From Microbacterium soli (GTDB taxonomy: Bacteria; Actinomycetota; Actinomycetes; Actinomycetales; Microbacteriaceae): 64,000 nucleotides of DNA. The notes below the pieces were generated by a model that saw only the letters and a program-made list of their open reading frames with translations, did no database searches and was not told the DNA's origin. Of this stretch, positions 53,893 through 61,369 are shown one piece after another; the first letter of the stretch is position 1; each line of letters opens with the position of its first letter. Both the position numbers and the translations under genes were made by a program. Location: the NCBI RefSeq assembly GCF_039539005.1, contig NZ_BAABCP010000001.1, forward strand, positions 1,054,001 to 1,118,000. The letters are read 5' to 3'.

Positions 53893-55455
53893 TCACCAGG
53901 GGCTGGGCCGGTAGTCCTTGAGGAACACGCCGCGGAGGTCGACGCCGGCCTCGCCCTGCACGATCGGGTCGTACACGCGGGCGGCGCCGTCGACCAGGTC
54001 GAGCGGAGCGTGGAAGCCCTCCTCCGCCAGGCGCACCTTGGTGTGGTGCGGGCGCTCGTCGGTGATCCAGCCGGTGTCCACCGCCGTCATGAGGATCCCG
54101 TCGGTGTCGAACATCTCCCCGGCGCTCGTGCGGGTGAGCATGTTCAGCGCAGCCTTGGCCATGTTGGTGTGCGGATGCCCGGGCCCCTTGTACCGGCGGG
54201 AGAACTGGCCCTCCATGGCCGAGACGTTCACGATGTACTTGCGTCGCGCGGTCGAGGCCGCCATCGCGGGGCGCAGCCTGCTGATCAGCAGGAACGGCGC
54301 GGTGGTGTTGCACAGCTGCACCTCGAGCATCTCGAGCGGATCGACCTGGTCGACCGACTGCACCCAGCTGTTGACGCGGTTGATGTCGGGCACGAGGCCG
54401 CCCGCGTCGATGGCCGTGCCGTCGGCGTGCTTGGCCAGCGACGAGGATCCCGGGGCCATGGCCAGCCGTGCGAGGTCCTCAGCGGTCAGCGCCTGCCCGC
54501 CCTGCTCGGCGACCGTGCCGGCGACGGCGGCGAGCGACAGGAGCGGATGCGCGTCGACCGATGCCTGCAGGGCCTGCGGGTGGGGGTCGGCGGTGTGCCC
54601 GAAGGTCTCGATCTCCGGCAGCGGGCGGTCGGGGAGCGGCTGCAGCTCGGCATCCGTCAGCAGCGAATACGCCCCCGGCGAGCGCCGCACCGTCTGCGCG
54701 GCGTTGTTGATGAGGATGTCCAGCGGACCCTGCGCGGCGACGGAGTCGGCCAGCGAGATCACCTGCGCGGGGTCGCGCAGGTCGATGCCCACCACCCGCA
54801 GCCGGTGCAGCCAGTCCGCGGCATCCGGCAGGGAGGAGAAGCGGCGCGCTGCGTCGCGCGGGAAGCGCGTCGTGATCGTGAGATGGGCGCCGTCGCGCAG
54901 CAGTCGCAGGGCGATGTGCATGCCGATCTTCGCGCGTCCGCCGGTGAGCAGCGCGCGGCGGCCGGTGAGGTCGGTGCGGGCGTTGCGCTTGCCGTGGCTG
55001 AAGCGCGCGCAGTCCGGGCACAGCTGGTGGTAGAACGCGTCGACGAGCGTGTACGGCTTCTTGCAGATGTAGCAGTTGCGGGGTCTGCGCAGCTCCCCGG
55101 CGATGGGAGAGTCGACGCGGGAGGTCAGCTCGATCCCGCGCGTCTCGTCGTCGATGCGGTCGGCGGCGCCCGTCGCGGTGCGGGCGACGACGGCCCGGTC
55201 GGCCTCGGCGATGGCATCCCGGATCTCCTTGCGGCGAGCGCGTTTGACGGCTTTGAACATGTTCGCCGTGGCACGGCGCACGGCGAGGTAGTCCGGATGC
55301 CGCTGGTCGACGCGGTCGAGCTCCGCGAGCACCCGGAGGGTCGTCGCGAGGTCGTCCGGGTCGATGCCGGATGCCGGCAGCTCGGGCTCGCCGAGGACCT
55401 CCGTCCCGTCCCCGGGGTCCGTCGCAGGATCGGCAGAGGCGGAGGGATCGGTCAC
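53893..55455 (-). CDS. SDR oxidoreductase with N-terminal zinc ribbon
   Basis: 520 residues. Residues 1-120: a helical, charged N-terminus. A CxxC...CxxC zinc-ribbon-like site follows (C128, C131, C146, C149). From about 165 a short-chain dehydrogenase fold appears: TGGRAKIG (171-178) as the cofactor loop, NNAAQT, and a SAMEGQFSRRYKG stretch where the YxxxK catalytic pair would be expected (Y...K spacing fits RRYKG only loosely, so activity is uncertain). Substrate unknown. The zinc module is unusual for SDRs. Ends 57 bp from the compound hairpin. Confidence 0.83.
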   Translation of the reverse strand: MTDPSASADPATDPGDGTEVLGEPELPASGIDPDDLATTLRVLAELDRVDQRHPDYLAVRRATANMFKAVKRARRKEIRDAIAEADRAVVARTATGAADRIDDETRGIELTSRVDSPIAGELRRPRNCYICKKPYTLVDAFYHQLCPDCARFSHGKRNARTDLTGRRALLTGGRAKIGMHIALRLLRDGAHLTITTRFPRDAARRFSSLPDAADWLHRLRVVGIDLRDPAQVISLADSVAAQGPLDILINNAAQTVRRSPGAYSLLTDAELQPLPDRPLPEIETFGHTADPHPQALQASVDAHPLLSLAAVAGTVAEQGGQALTAEDLARLAMAPGSSSLAKHADGTAIDAGGLVPDINRVNSWVQSVDQVDPLEMLEVQLCNTTAPFLLISRLRPAMAASTARRKYIVNVSAMEGQFSRRYKGPGHPHTNMAKAALNMLTRTSAGEMFDTDGILMTAVDTGWITDERPHHTKVRLAEEGFHAPLDLVDGAARVYDPIVQGEAGVDLRGVFLKDYRPSPW

Positions 55456-55558
55456 CGGGCAGATTCTACGCGGGGAAGCTGAGCCGGACGGATGCCGTCA
55501 AGCGGCGGGACGCCGTGGCGGGGTGCGCATGTCGGGTCTCCGGCGTATGGTCACGGGC

Positions 55559-56638
55559 ATGAGGACCACCGCCGCAGAGACCGCATCGACGCACCAGGGC
55601 ATCGTGCCGGGCTATCTGCTGGCGCGTCTGGCGGGTTCGAGCCAGTTCACCCGCGCCGCCGAGGCCGCCAGACAGACGCTGATCCGCGGGCGCCCGGAGT
55701 TCCGCGCCGCACTCGAGTTCTCCATCGATCAGGACGGCGACCTCGTCGCCGATGTGCGCGCCGCCCCGACGCGGACCGTCTACGACGCGGGCGGCGCCGA
55801 GCAGCTGCCGGGCACGCGTGTGCGCGGTGAGGACGATCCGGTCTCGGCCGATCCCGCGGTGAACGAGGCGTTCGACGGCCTGGGGGACACGCACCGGATG
55901 CTGCGGGAGGCCTTCCAGCGGGATTCGCTCGACGGGGCGGGCGCGCCGCTGATCGCCACCGTGCATTACGGGCGGAAGTACGACAACGCGTTCTGGAACG
56001 GCTCGCAGATGGTGTTCGGCGACGGCGACGGCGAGGTGTTCACGGGGTTCACCGGATCGGTGTCGGTGATCGGCCATGAGCTGGGGCACGGCGTCATCCA
56101 GACCTCCGCGGGGCTCGTCTACCAGGACCAGTCCGGTGCGCTGAACGAGTCCATCGCGGACGTGCTCGGGGCACTGACCGAGCAGTACGTCCGGGGGCAG
56201 ACCGCCGACGAGGCGAGCTGGCTGATCGGCGACGGGATCTTCACCCCGGCCGTGCAGGGGCGCGCGCTGCGCGACATGCTGCATCCCGGCACGGCGTACG
56301 ACGATGACGAGCTCGGCAGGGACCCGCAGCCGGCCGATATGGCGCACTACGTCCGCACCGTGGAGGACAACGGCGGGGTGCACATCAACTCCGGCATCCC
56401 GAACCGGGCGTTCGCGCTGGCGGCGACGACGCTGGGCGGGTACGCCTGGGAGGGCGCGGGCACCGCCTGGTATCGCGCGTTGACGGGCGGGCTGTCGAAG
56501 ACCGCCGGATTCACGGAGTTCGCCGAGCGGACAATCACCGCGGCCTCAGGGATCGGGGCTAGCGTGGAATCGGCGGTCCGCGAGGCGTGGATCGCCGTCG
56601 GAGCGATCGAAGATGCCGCAGCGCGAACCCCGCGATGA
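55559..56638 (+). CDS. M4 metalloprotease, protealysin-like
   Basis: 360 residues, without a signal peptide, like the protealysin group. A short propeptide begins GIVPGYLLARLA (14-25), resembling the conserved protealysin precursor segment. Zinc ligands and base are H173, E174 and H177 in HELGH, with E197 in NESIADV. The C-terminal domain has GVHINSGIPNRAF. Start ATG 55559 follows TATGGT (55546-55551) by 7 bp; other ATGs at 55529 and 55547 would overlap that box. The next gene, an emfourin-like inhibitor, overlaps it by 26 bp. Confidence 0.92.
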   Translation: MRTTAAETASTHQGIVPGYLLARLAGSSQFTRAAEAARQTLIRGRPEFRAALEFSIDQDGDLVADVRAAPTRTVYDAGGAEQLPGTRVRGEDDPVSADPAVNEAFDGLGDTHRMLREAFQRDSLDGAGAPLIATVHYGRKYDNAFWNGSQMVFGDGDGEVFTGFTGSVSVIGHELGHGVIQTSAGLVYQDQSGALNESIADVLGALTEQYVRGQTADEASWLIGDGIFTPAVQGRALRDMLHPGTAYDDDELGRDPQPADMAHYVRTVEDNGGVHINSGIPNRAFALAATTLGGYAWEGAGTAWYRALTGGLSKTAGFTEFAERTITAASGIGASVESAVREAWIAVGAIEDAAARTPR

Positions 56639-56960
56639 CAACGCGGATGCCGCAGGCGGCGCGGACAGGAGCCGTGTCGTCATCGCCGTCGTGCGCACCG
56701 GCGGAATGGCGGGACTGCGGCGCCGTTGGCGCGCCGAGCCCGCGCCGGAGCGCACTCCGGAGTGGGTGGCGCTCATCGACCGCTGCCCGTGGGATGAGCC
56801 ATTGGACGCCGACCCGGTGGGTGCGGACCGGTACGTGTGGAGCATCCATGTCGTGCTGCGGGACGAGCAGCGCGAGCAGGTGGTCGCCGATGCGCACCTG
56901 CAGGGTCCGTGGCGGGAGTTGGTCGACGCCGTGCAGGAGGCCGACGCCGCCGACCGGTGA
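56613..56960 (+). CDS. Emfourin-type protease inhibitor
   Basis: 115 residues. VVIAVVRTGGMAGLRRRWR near residues 22-40 matches the conserved strand and loop of emfourin, the protein inhibitor of protealysin encoded next to it in Serratia. A WSIHVV strand and a C-terminal GPWRELVDAV helix fit the small fold. It should bind and block the M4 protease encoded just upstream. GGAG lies about 9 nt before the ATG, and the start is inside the protease gene, so both are co-transcribed. Confidence 0.8.
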   Translation: MPQREPRDDNADAAGGADRSRVVIAVVRTGGMAGLRRRWRAEPAPERTPEWVALIDRCPWDEPLDADPVGADRYVWSIHVVLRDEQREQVVADAHLQGPWRELVDAVQEADAADR

Positions 56961-57051
56961 CGCGCCCCCGGTGACCCGTGGCGGGCTGCCGCCGACCCAC
57001 TGCCCGCGCGGGAGGGGTGCAGTCGGGGCCCGGACGCGCGACAATGGAGGC

Positions 57052-57321
57052 ATGGGACTGTTCTCGCAGAAGCAGCAGGATCCGGCCGCGTGGGCCGCCC
57101 TGCCGGGTGAACCGCTCGATGAGGACAAGGTCGAGCACCTCGATGAGGCGCCGACCGTCGACCTGCTGGGCCTCGGCCTGGGCACGACGCTCTCCAGCAC
57201 CGTCATCACCGTCACCGCGCCCACTGCGGACCCCGCAGCCGCCGCAGAGGCCGCGCCCGAGCCGGAGTCCGCAGCCGAGTCGGAGCCCGCAGCAGAGTCC
57301 GACTCGGACTCGGAGGAGTAG
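57052..57321 (+). CDS. Small acidic protein of unknown function
   Basis: 89 residues: an N-terminal MGLFSQKQQDPAAWAALPGE segment, a short hydrophobic stretch near 38-58, and a C-terminus made of Ala/Pro/Glu/Ser ending in SDSDSEE. Strongly acidic and probably disordered. I do not recognise a family. A GACAAT box lies 6 bp before the ATG and suggests a leaderless message. An 11-base C run follows downstream. Confidence 0.65.
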   Translation: MGLFSQKQQDPAAWAALPGEPLDEDKVEHLDEAPTVDLLGLGLGTTLSSTVITVTAPTADPAAAAEAAPEPESAAESEPAAESDSDSEE

Positions 57322-57346
57322 CCCCGGCTCATCGGCCGAGCAGCCA

Positions 57347-57357
57347 CCCCCCCCCCC
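57347..57357 (+). repeat. Homopolymer run of 11 C
   Basis: Eleven consecutive cytosines between two convergent genes. Such runs are prone to slippage and to base-calling error; none of the adjacent coding frames runs through it. Confidence 0.9.
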
Positions 57358-57370
57358 GCTCAAGCACCCC

Positions 57371-58417
57371 TCACCGAGCGGTGTCCTCCACCAGCACCCG
57401 TGTGCGGGGCAGCGCCTCGGGATGCTCCTGCTGCAGCCACGTCATCATCTGCTCCCGCACATCGCAGCGCAGTGTCCACTGATCGTCGGAGTCCTTCGCC
57501 GAGATCACGAAGCGCACCGTCACGTATCCGCCCTGGGAACCGGTGACCCGCACGTTCGAGGTGCGCCGATCCCAGGCATCCGACGCCTCGATGATCTCCG
57601 TGAACTTCGCGCGGACCGCATCCATCGGCACCCGCCAGTCCAGATCCATGTAGACGGTGCCGAGCACCTGGTCGGTGCGGCGCGTCCACGTCTCGAACGG
57701 CGTGGAGGTGAAGTGGCTGCACGGCAGCACGAGCCGGCGCTCATCCCAGATGTAGACGACGACGTACGACAGGTTGATCTCGCCGATGCGACCCCACTCG
57801 CCCTGGATCACCACGACATCGCCGACGCGGATGGCATCGGTGAAGGCGATCTGGATGCCGGCGATGAGGTTGCCGAGGATGGACTGCGCGGCCAGGCCCG
57901 CGATGACGCTGACGATGCCGGCGGATGCCAGCAGGCTGGTGCCCGCGGCCCGCATCTCCGGGAAGGTGAACAGCACCGCGCCGAGGGCCAGCACGGCGAT
58001 GACCACCAGGGTGAGCCGGTGGATGACCACGAGCTGGGTACGACGGCGGCGGGAGGCGGCCCCCGCGGCCGCGTCGTCCTCCCTCGCGATGAGGCGCTCG
58101 AATCCGAAGGAGGCGAAGGATGCCAGCAGCCAGGCTCCGGAGACGGTCGTGAGGATGAGGAGTGCGCGGGAGACGCCCGGCCACCAGCCGAGCGTCCCGG
58201 GCAGCGAGGTCGCCGCGCCGATCCAGACCGCGACGATCCCGGCGACCACCAGCCACGGCGGCCGCACGCGCCGGTCCAGTTCGACCACCCACGTGGAGGT
58301 GCGCCCGACGAGTCTGGCGATGAGATGCACGGCGGCGATGACGGCGAGCGCGACCAGCAGCGCGATGCCGATGGCGACCACGGTGCCGATCCAGGAGTTC
58401 CAGTCGATGAGTGCCAT
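57371..58417 (-). CDS. MscS-family mechanosensitive channel
   Basis: 348 residues. Four or so N-terminal helices, then the pore helix and beta domain with GIVSVIAGLAAQSILGNLIAGIQIAFTDAIRVGD and VVIQGEWGRIGEINLSYVVV, both hallmarks of MscS. It opens under membrane tension to release solutes during hypo-osmotic shock. It ends near the C run, facing the small acidic protein gene. Confidence 0.93.
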   Translation of the reverse strand: MALIDWNSWIGTVVAIGIALLVALAVIAAVHLIARLVGRTSTWVVELDRRVRPPWLVVAGIVAVWIGAATSLPGTLGWWPGVSRALLILTTVSGAWLLASFASFGFERLIAREDDAAAGAASRRRRTQLVVIHRLTLVVIAVLALGAVLFTFPEMRAAGTSLLASAGIVSVIAGLAAQSILGNLIAGIQIAFTDAIRVGDVVVIQGEWGRIGEINLSYVVVYIWDERRLVLPCSHFTSTPFETWTRRTDQVLGTVYMDLDWRVPMDAVRAKFTEIIEASDAWDRRTSNVRVTGSQGGYVTVRFVISAKDSDDQWTLRCDVREQMMTWLQQEHPEALPRTRVLVEDTAR

Positions 58418-58493
58418 GCCGTCAGCGTACGGGGATGCTCGGGAGGGTGCCGGGCTCGCCGGCGGGCCGCGCGTGAGTACGGGAGGCCGAGAG

Positions 58494-58997
58494 TCAGGGC
58501 GAGATGTCGCCGGCGGCGGCCAGCAGCGGTGCCAGCTGGTAGCGGCCTCGGTCCACGCGGAGCGTGACGCCGTCGCGTCCGCGCACGATCACTTTCGGGC
58601 GTCCGCCGACCTGCACGGTGCGCACCGAGGCGATGTCACGGTAGACGATGCGCTTCTCGCGCCCGAGGACGGTGCGGAAGCGCACGGCATCCGTCCCCAC
58701 CTCCAGGTACCAGTTGCGGAATGCGATCAGCAGCACGACGCCGACGACGAACACGGCCACGGAGGCGATCCGGGCCGGCAGCAGCTGCGGCGTGTACCGT
58801 GCCGTGAACACCGCGAGCCCCAGGATCAGGCCGGCGACGATCAGCACAGCACCGATGAGCACGACCAGCAGCGGCATCCGCTGCCGGCGCGTCGCCGCCC
58901 TCACCGGTGTCACGCGGCGGAAGAAGCGGGCGATGAGCACGCCGAGGAGCGCGATCGCGATGAGGACGATCACGGCCTTCACGGCGAAACCGGTCAC
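58494..58997 (-). CDS. Membrane protein with PH-like domain
   Basis: 167 residues. Three hydrophobic helices (about 5-27, 42-65 and 75-92), then a bacterial PH-like beta domain with FRNWYLEVGTDAVRFRTVLG and IASVRTVQVGGRPKVIV. Function unknown. GTG start 58997 follows TATCGT by 6 bp on this strand, so it is probably leaderless; the rnhA-type gene starts 54 bp away in the other direction with the same arrangement. Confidence 0.8.
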   Translation of the reverse strand: MTGFAVKAVIVLIAIALLGVLIARFFRRVTPVRAATRRQRMPLLVVLIGAVLIVAGLILGLAVFTARYTPQLLPARIASVAVFVVGVVLLIAFRNWYLEVGTDAVRFRTVLGREKRIVYRDIASVRTVQVGGRPKVIVRGRDGVTLRVDRGRYQLAPLLAAAGDISP

Positions 58998-59051
58998 CCC
59001 TCGACGATACCGACCACGGGAGCGACCGGTGCGACGCTCTACGGTGGAAGG

Positions 59052-59762
59052 ATGACGATCACCGCAGCCGCAGACGGATCCGCCCTCGGGAACCCCGGGC
59101 CGAACGGCTGGGCCTGGTACATCGACGACGAGCGCTGGGCCGCCGGCGGCTCCCCGCACGGCACCAACAACCAGGGCGAGCTGAAGGCCGTCCTCGAGCT
59201 GCTGCGCGCGACGGCCGGGACCTCTGAGAAGCTGCTGATCATGTGCGACAGCCGGTACGTCATCGACGCCGTCACCAAGTGGATGCCGGGCTGGAAGCGG
59301 CGCGGATGGCGCAAGTCCGACGGTGCGCTGGTTCTCAATCGCGACCTGCTGGAGGGGATCGACGACGCCCTGCAGGGGCGGGATGTGGAGTTCTCCTGGG
59401 TGAAGGGTCACGCCGGGCATCCGCTGAACGAGGCCGCCGACGAGCGCGCGAACGCGGCGGCGACCGCGTACAGGGACAAGCGGGAGCCACGACGCGGGCC
59501 GGGTTTCTCCCCGGATGCGGGGACCGCGGCGACCCGCCTTGCCGCACCCGCCGCGCAGGGCGTTTCCGCCGCCCCGGTGCCGACGAGCGCCCCGCTGTGG
59601 GCGGAGACGGCGGACCTTCTGGACGGGCTCGACGAGCCGCAGAGCCCGTCGGAGCCGGTCGAGCTGCGCGTCCGCCTCTCCGTCGCCGAACGGGCCCGAC
59701 TCGAGGATCGGGCCCGCGCACAGGGGGTCTCCCCCGAGGAGGCGCTGCGCCGGCTGATCTGA
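59052..59762 (+). CDS. rnhA: RNase H with a C-terminal extension
   Basis: 236 residues. RNase HI cleaves the RNA strand of RNA-DNA hybrids; the catalytic carboxylates are D8 (ADGS), E43 (QGELKA), D66 (CDSRYV) and D130 (AADERA), with a basic-hinge-like KWMPGWKRRGWRKSDG loop. Residues about 145-236 are extra: a Pro/Ala-rich linker and a C-terminal VELRVRLSVAERARLEDRARAQG helical segment that recalls a ribbon-helix-helix motif. The start follows TACGGT (59040-59045) by 6 bp. Confidence 0.9.
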   Translation: MTITAAADGSALGNPGPNGWAWYIDDERWAAGGSPHGTNNQGELKAVLELLRATAGTSEKLLIMCDSRYVIDAVTKWMPGWKRRGWRKSDGALVLNRDLLEGIDDALQGRDVEFSWVKGHAGHPLNEAADERANAAATAYRDKREPRRGPGFSPDAGTAATRLAAPAAQGVSAAPVPTSAPLWAETADLLDGLDEPQSPSEPVELRVRLSVAERARLEDRARAQGVSPEEALRRLI

Positions 59763-59950
59763 GTGACCGTCAGCCCGGCAGGCGACACCGAAGCACTCGA
59801 TCACCCGGAGGGTGCGGGCTGACTCAGGCCTTACGTGATCGTCTCGGCGGTCCGGGGAGCGCCCCGGCTGGACTTCGAGTGGGGGTGCGACGACGCGGGC
59901 GTCAGCCGGCGAGCACCGTCGACTGCGGCCTGCGGAAGGAGTTCATTTGT

Positions 59951-59966
59951 ACAACCATTCGGTTGT
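59951..59966. promoter_or_regulatory. Orphan inverted repeat ACAACC-N4-GGTTGT
   Basis: A perfect 6+6 inverted repeat with a 4-bp centre. It resembles TetR/AcrR-type operators, yet the nearest TetR gene is at 62.8 kb and has a different site of its own. Confidence 0.55.
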
Positions 59967-60070
59967 GCGTCAAGAGACGCGGATGCCGGTGCCAAGAGGC
60001 TGCTCGTGCGGCACGCGGGCCCACCGGGGCGCTCCCGTCGATCTCCCACCGCGCGACAGCGCAACAGTCC

Positions 60071-60083
60071 CCTGACACGTCAG
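60071..60083. promoter_or_regulatory. MarR-type operator 1
   Basis: CCTGACACGTCAG, the reverse complement (apart from the last base) of operator 2. It overlaps the -35 zone of the marR gene. Confidence 0.6.
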
Positions 60084-60098
60084 CAACCTGCTAAAGTG

Positions 60099-60112
60099 CC
60101 TGACGTGTCAGG
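60099..60112. promoter_or_regulatory. MarR-type operator 2 over the start codon
   Basis: CCTGACGTGTCAGG covers the presumed transcription and translation start of the MarR gene. Two mirrored copies 28 bp apart are consistent with two dimers bound to one face. Confidence 0.65.
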
Positions 60113-60593
60113 TACTTTGAGAGGGCCCGGGCTGCAGGCCTGGGAGAAGCTGCAGAGCGTGACGGAGCAGCTGCGCCGGGAGACCGGCCGCGTGCTCGTG
60201 ACGGAGGCGGGGCTGTCGGCCGCCGAGTTCACCGTGCTCGCGCACCTCGCCGCGAGCCCGGCAGGCGTGCGATCCGCGGAATGCGCCCGGGCGATGGGCT
60301 GGGACAGCAGTCGACTGTCGCACCAGCTGCGCCGACTGGAGAAGCGCGGGTACGTCGCGCGCCGAGGCGGAGACGGGAGCGACGGCCGCGCGACGGTGGT
60401 CGGACTCACGCCCGACGGCCGTCGCGCGCACCGACGTGCTGTCATCCCGCACCTCGAGGCCGCGCAGCAGTGGTTCGGGGATGCGCTCACGGATGCTCAG
60501 ATCGCCGCCCTGCACGATGTCCTGACCGCTGTCGAGGCCCACATCGAACGCCGGATCACCGCATCCGAACCGCAGAAGGACACCCAGGAATGA
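60105..60593 (+). CDS. MarR-family transcriptional regulator
   Basis: 162 residues. The winged helix shows AEFTVLAHLAASPAGVRSAECARAMGWDSSRLSHQLRRLEKRGYV-type residues at about 42-86, followed by a helical dimerisation C-terminus. MarR proteins respond to phenolic or oxidised ligands. GTG 60105 is preferred: TAAAGT (60092-60097) lies 7 bp upstream and would start the transcript at the codon; GTG 60096 and TTG 60117 are in frame. It overlaps the SDR gene by 4 bp (ATGA) and leads a regulator-SDR-FAD oxidase operon. Confidence 0.88.
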   Translation: MSGTLRGPGLQAWEKLQSVTEQLRRETGRVLVTEAGLSAAEFTVLAHLAASPAGVRSAECARAMGWDSSRLSHQLRRLEKRGYVARRGGDGSDGRATVVGLTPDGRRAHRRAVIPHLEAAQQWFGDALTDAQIAALHDVLTAVEAHIERRITASEPQKDTQE

Positions 60594-61369
60594 GCATGCC
60601 GCAGAACGACACGGAACGACCGGGTTGGGCGAACGCCACCACGACCCTGAACGGAATGCGCGTCCTCGTCCTCGGCGGCACCGGCGGCGTGGGCGAGGGC
60701 GTCGTGCGCGCGCTGCTGGACGACGGCGCGACGGTGATCGCCACGAGCCGCACCCGCGACCGGCTGGACGACCTCGCGACGCGCATCGCGCACCCCAGGC
60801 TCTCCGGCGAGACGCTCGACGCCCTGGCATCGGGGTTGGACGAGCGGGCGGCACAGCTGGCCGCACGGCACGGCGGGCCCTTCGACGGGGTCGTCGTGTC
60901 GGTGGCATCCTGGGGCGCGCAGGGGCGCAAGCCCGTGCTGAGTCTGACGGATGCCGAGTGGGACGAGCAGGTCGCGGCCAACCTGACGGCGGTGTTCCGG
61001 CTGTACCGGGCATTCGTCCCGCACCTGGCCACGGCCGGCGCTCTGATCCAGCTCAACGGCATGAGCGCCGACATCCCGTTCCCCGGCGCGGCCGGAGTCG
61101 CACTGACGGCGGCCGCGCAGAAGTCCCTCACCCGCACTCTCGCGGCAGAGCTCGGCGCGCGCGGCCCCCGGGTGTACGAAGTGATCCTCGGCGTGATCCG
61201 CACCCGGGCCCGACAGGAGGCGGGGATCGATGATGCGGGCTGGATCCCCGCCGCGCACGTCGGCCGGCACGTGGCCGAGCTCGTCGCGGGCACGAGCCCG
61301 CTGTCCGGCGACGACCTGCACTGTTTCGCCGATGTGACGCGCGGCCCGCAGTCCGGCACGCGGCGATGA
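60590..61369 (+). CDS. Short-chain dehydrogenase/reductase
   Basis: 259 residues. The Rossmann motif is VLVLGGTGGVGEGVVRALL (near 24-42), with a YxxxK-like site replaced or not obvious, since the region around NGMSADIPFPGAAGVALTAAAQKSLT has a lysine but no clear tyrosine four residues before it. Catalysis may therefore be altered. It starts at ATG 60590 within the MarR stop, with another ATG two codons later. Its stop overlaps the FAD oxidase start. Substrate unknown; the operon suggests an oxidised small molecule. Confidence 0.85.
   Translation: MSMPQNDTERPGWANATTTLNGMRVLVLGGTGGVGEGVVRALLDDGATVIATSRTRDRLDDLATRIAHPRLSGETLDALASGLDERAAQLAARHGGPFDGVVVSVASWGAQGRKPVLSLTDAEWDEQVAANLTAVFRLYRAFVPHLATAGALIQLNGMSADIPFPGAAGVALTAAAQKSLTRTLAAELGARGPRVYEVILGVIRTRARQEAGIDDAGWIPAAHVGRHVAELVAGTSPLSGDDLHCFADVTRGPQSGTRR

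Larger units (their letters stand above)
59763..60104. other. Long intergenic region with an orphan inverted repeat
   Basis: About 340 bp between rnhA and the MarR gene. It contains ACAACC-ATTC-GGTTGT (59951-59966), typical of a TetR-family operator, but no gene starts next to it. The right end holds the two MarR sites. No credible short gene or RNA was found in the rest. Confidence 0.6.
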
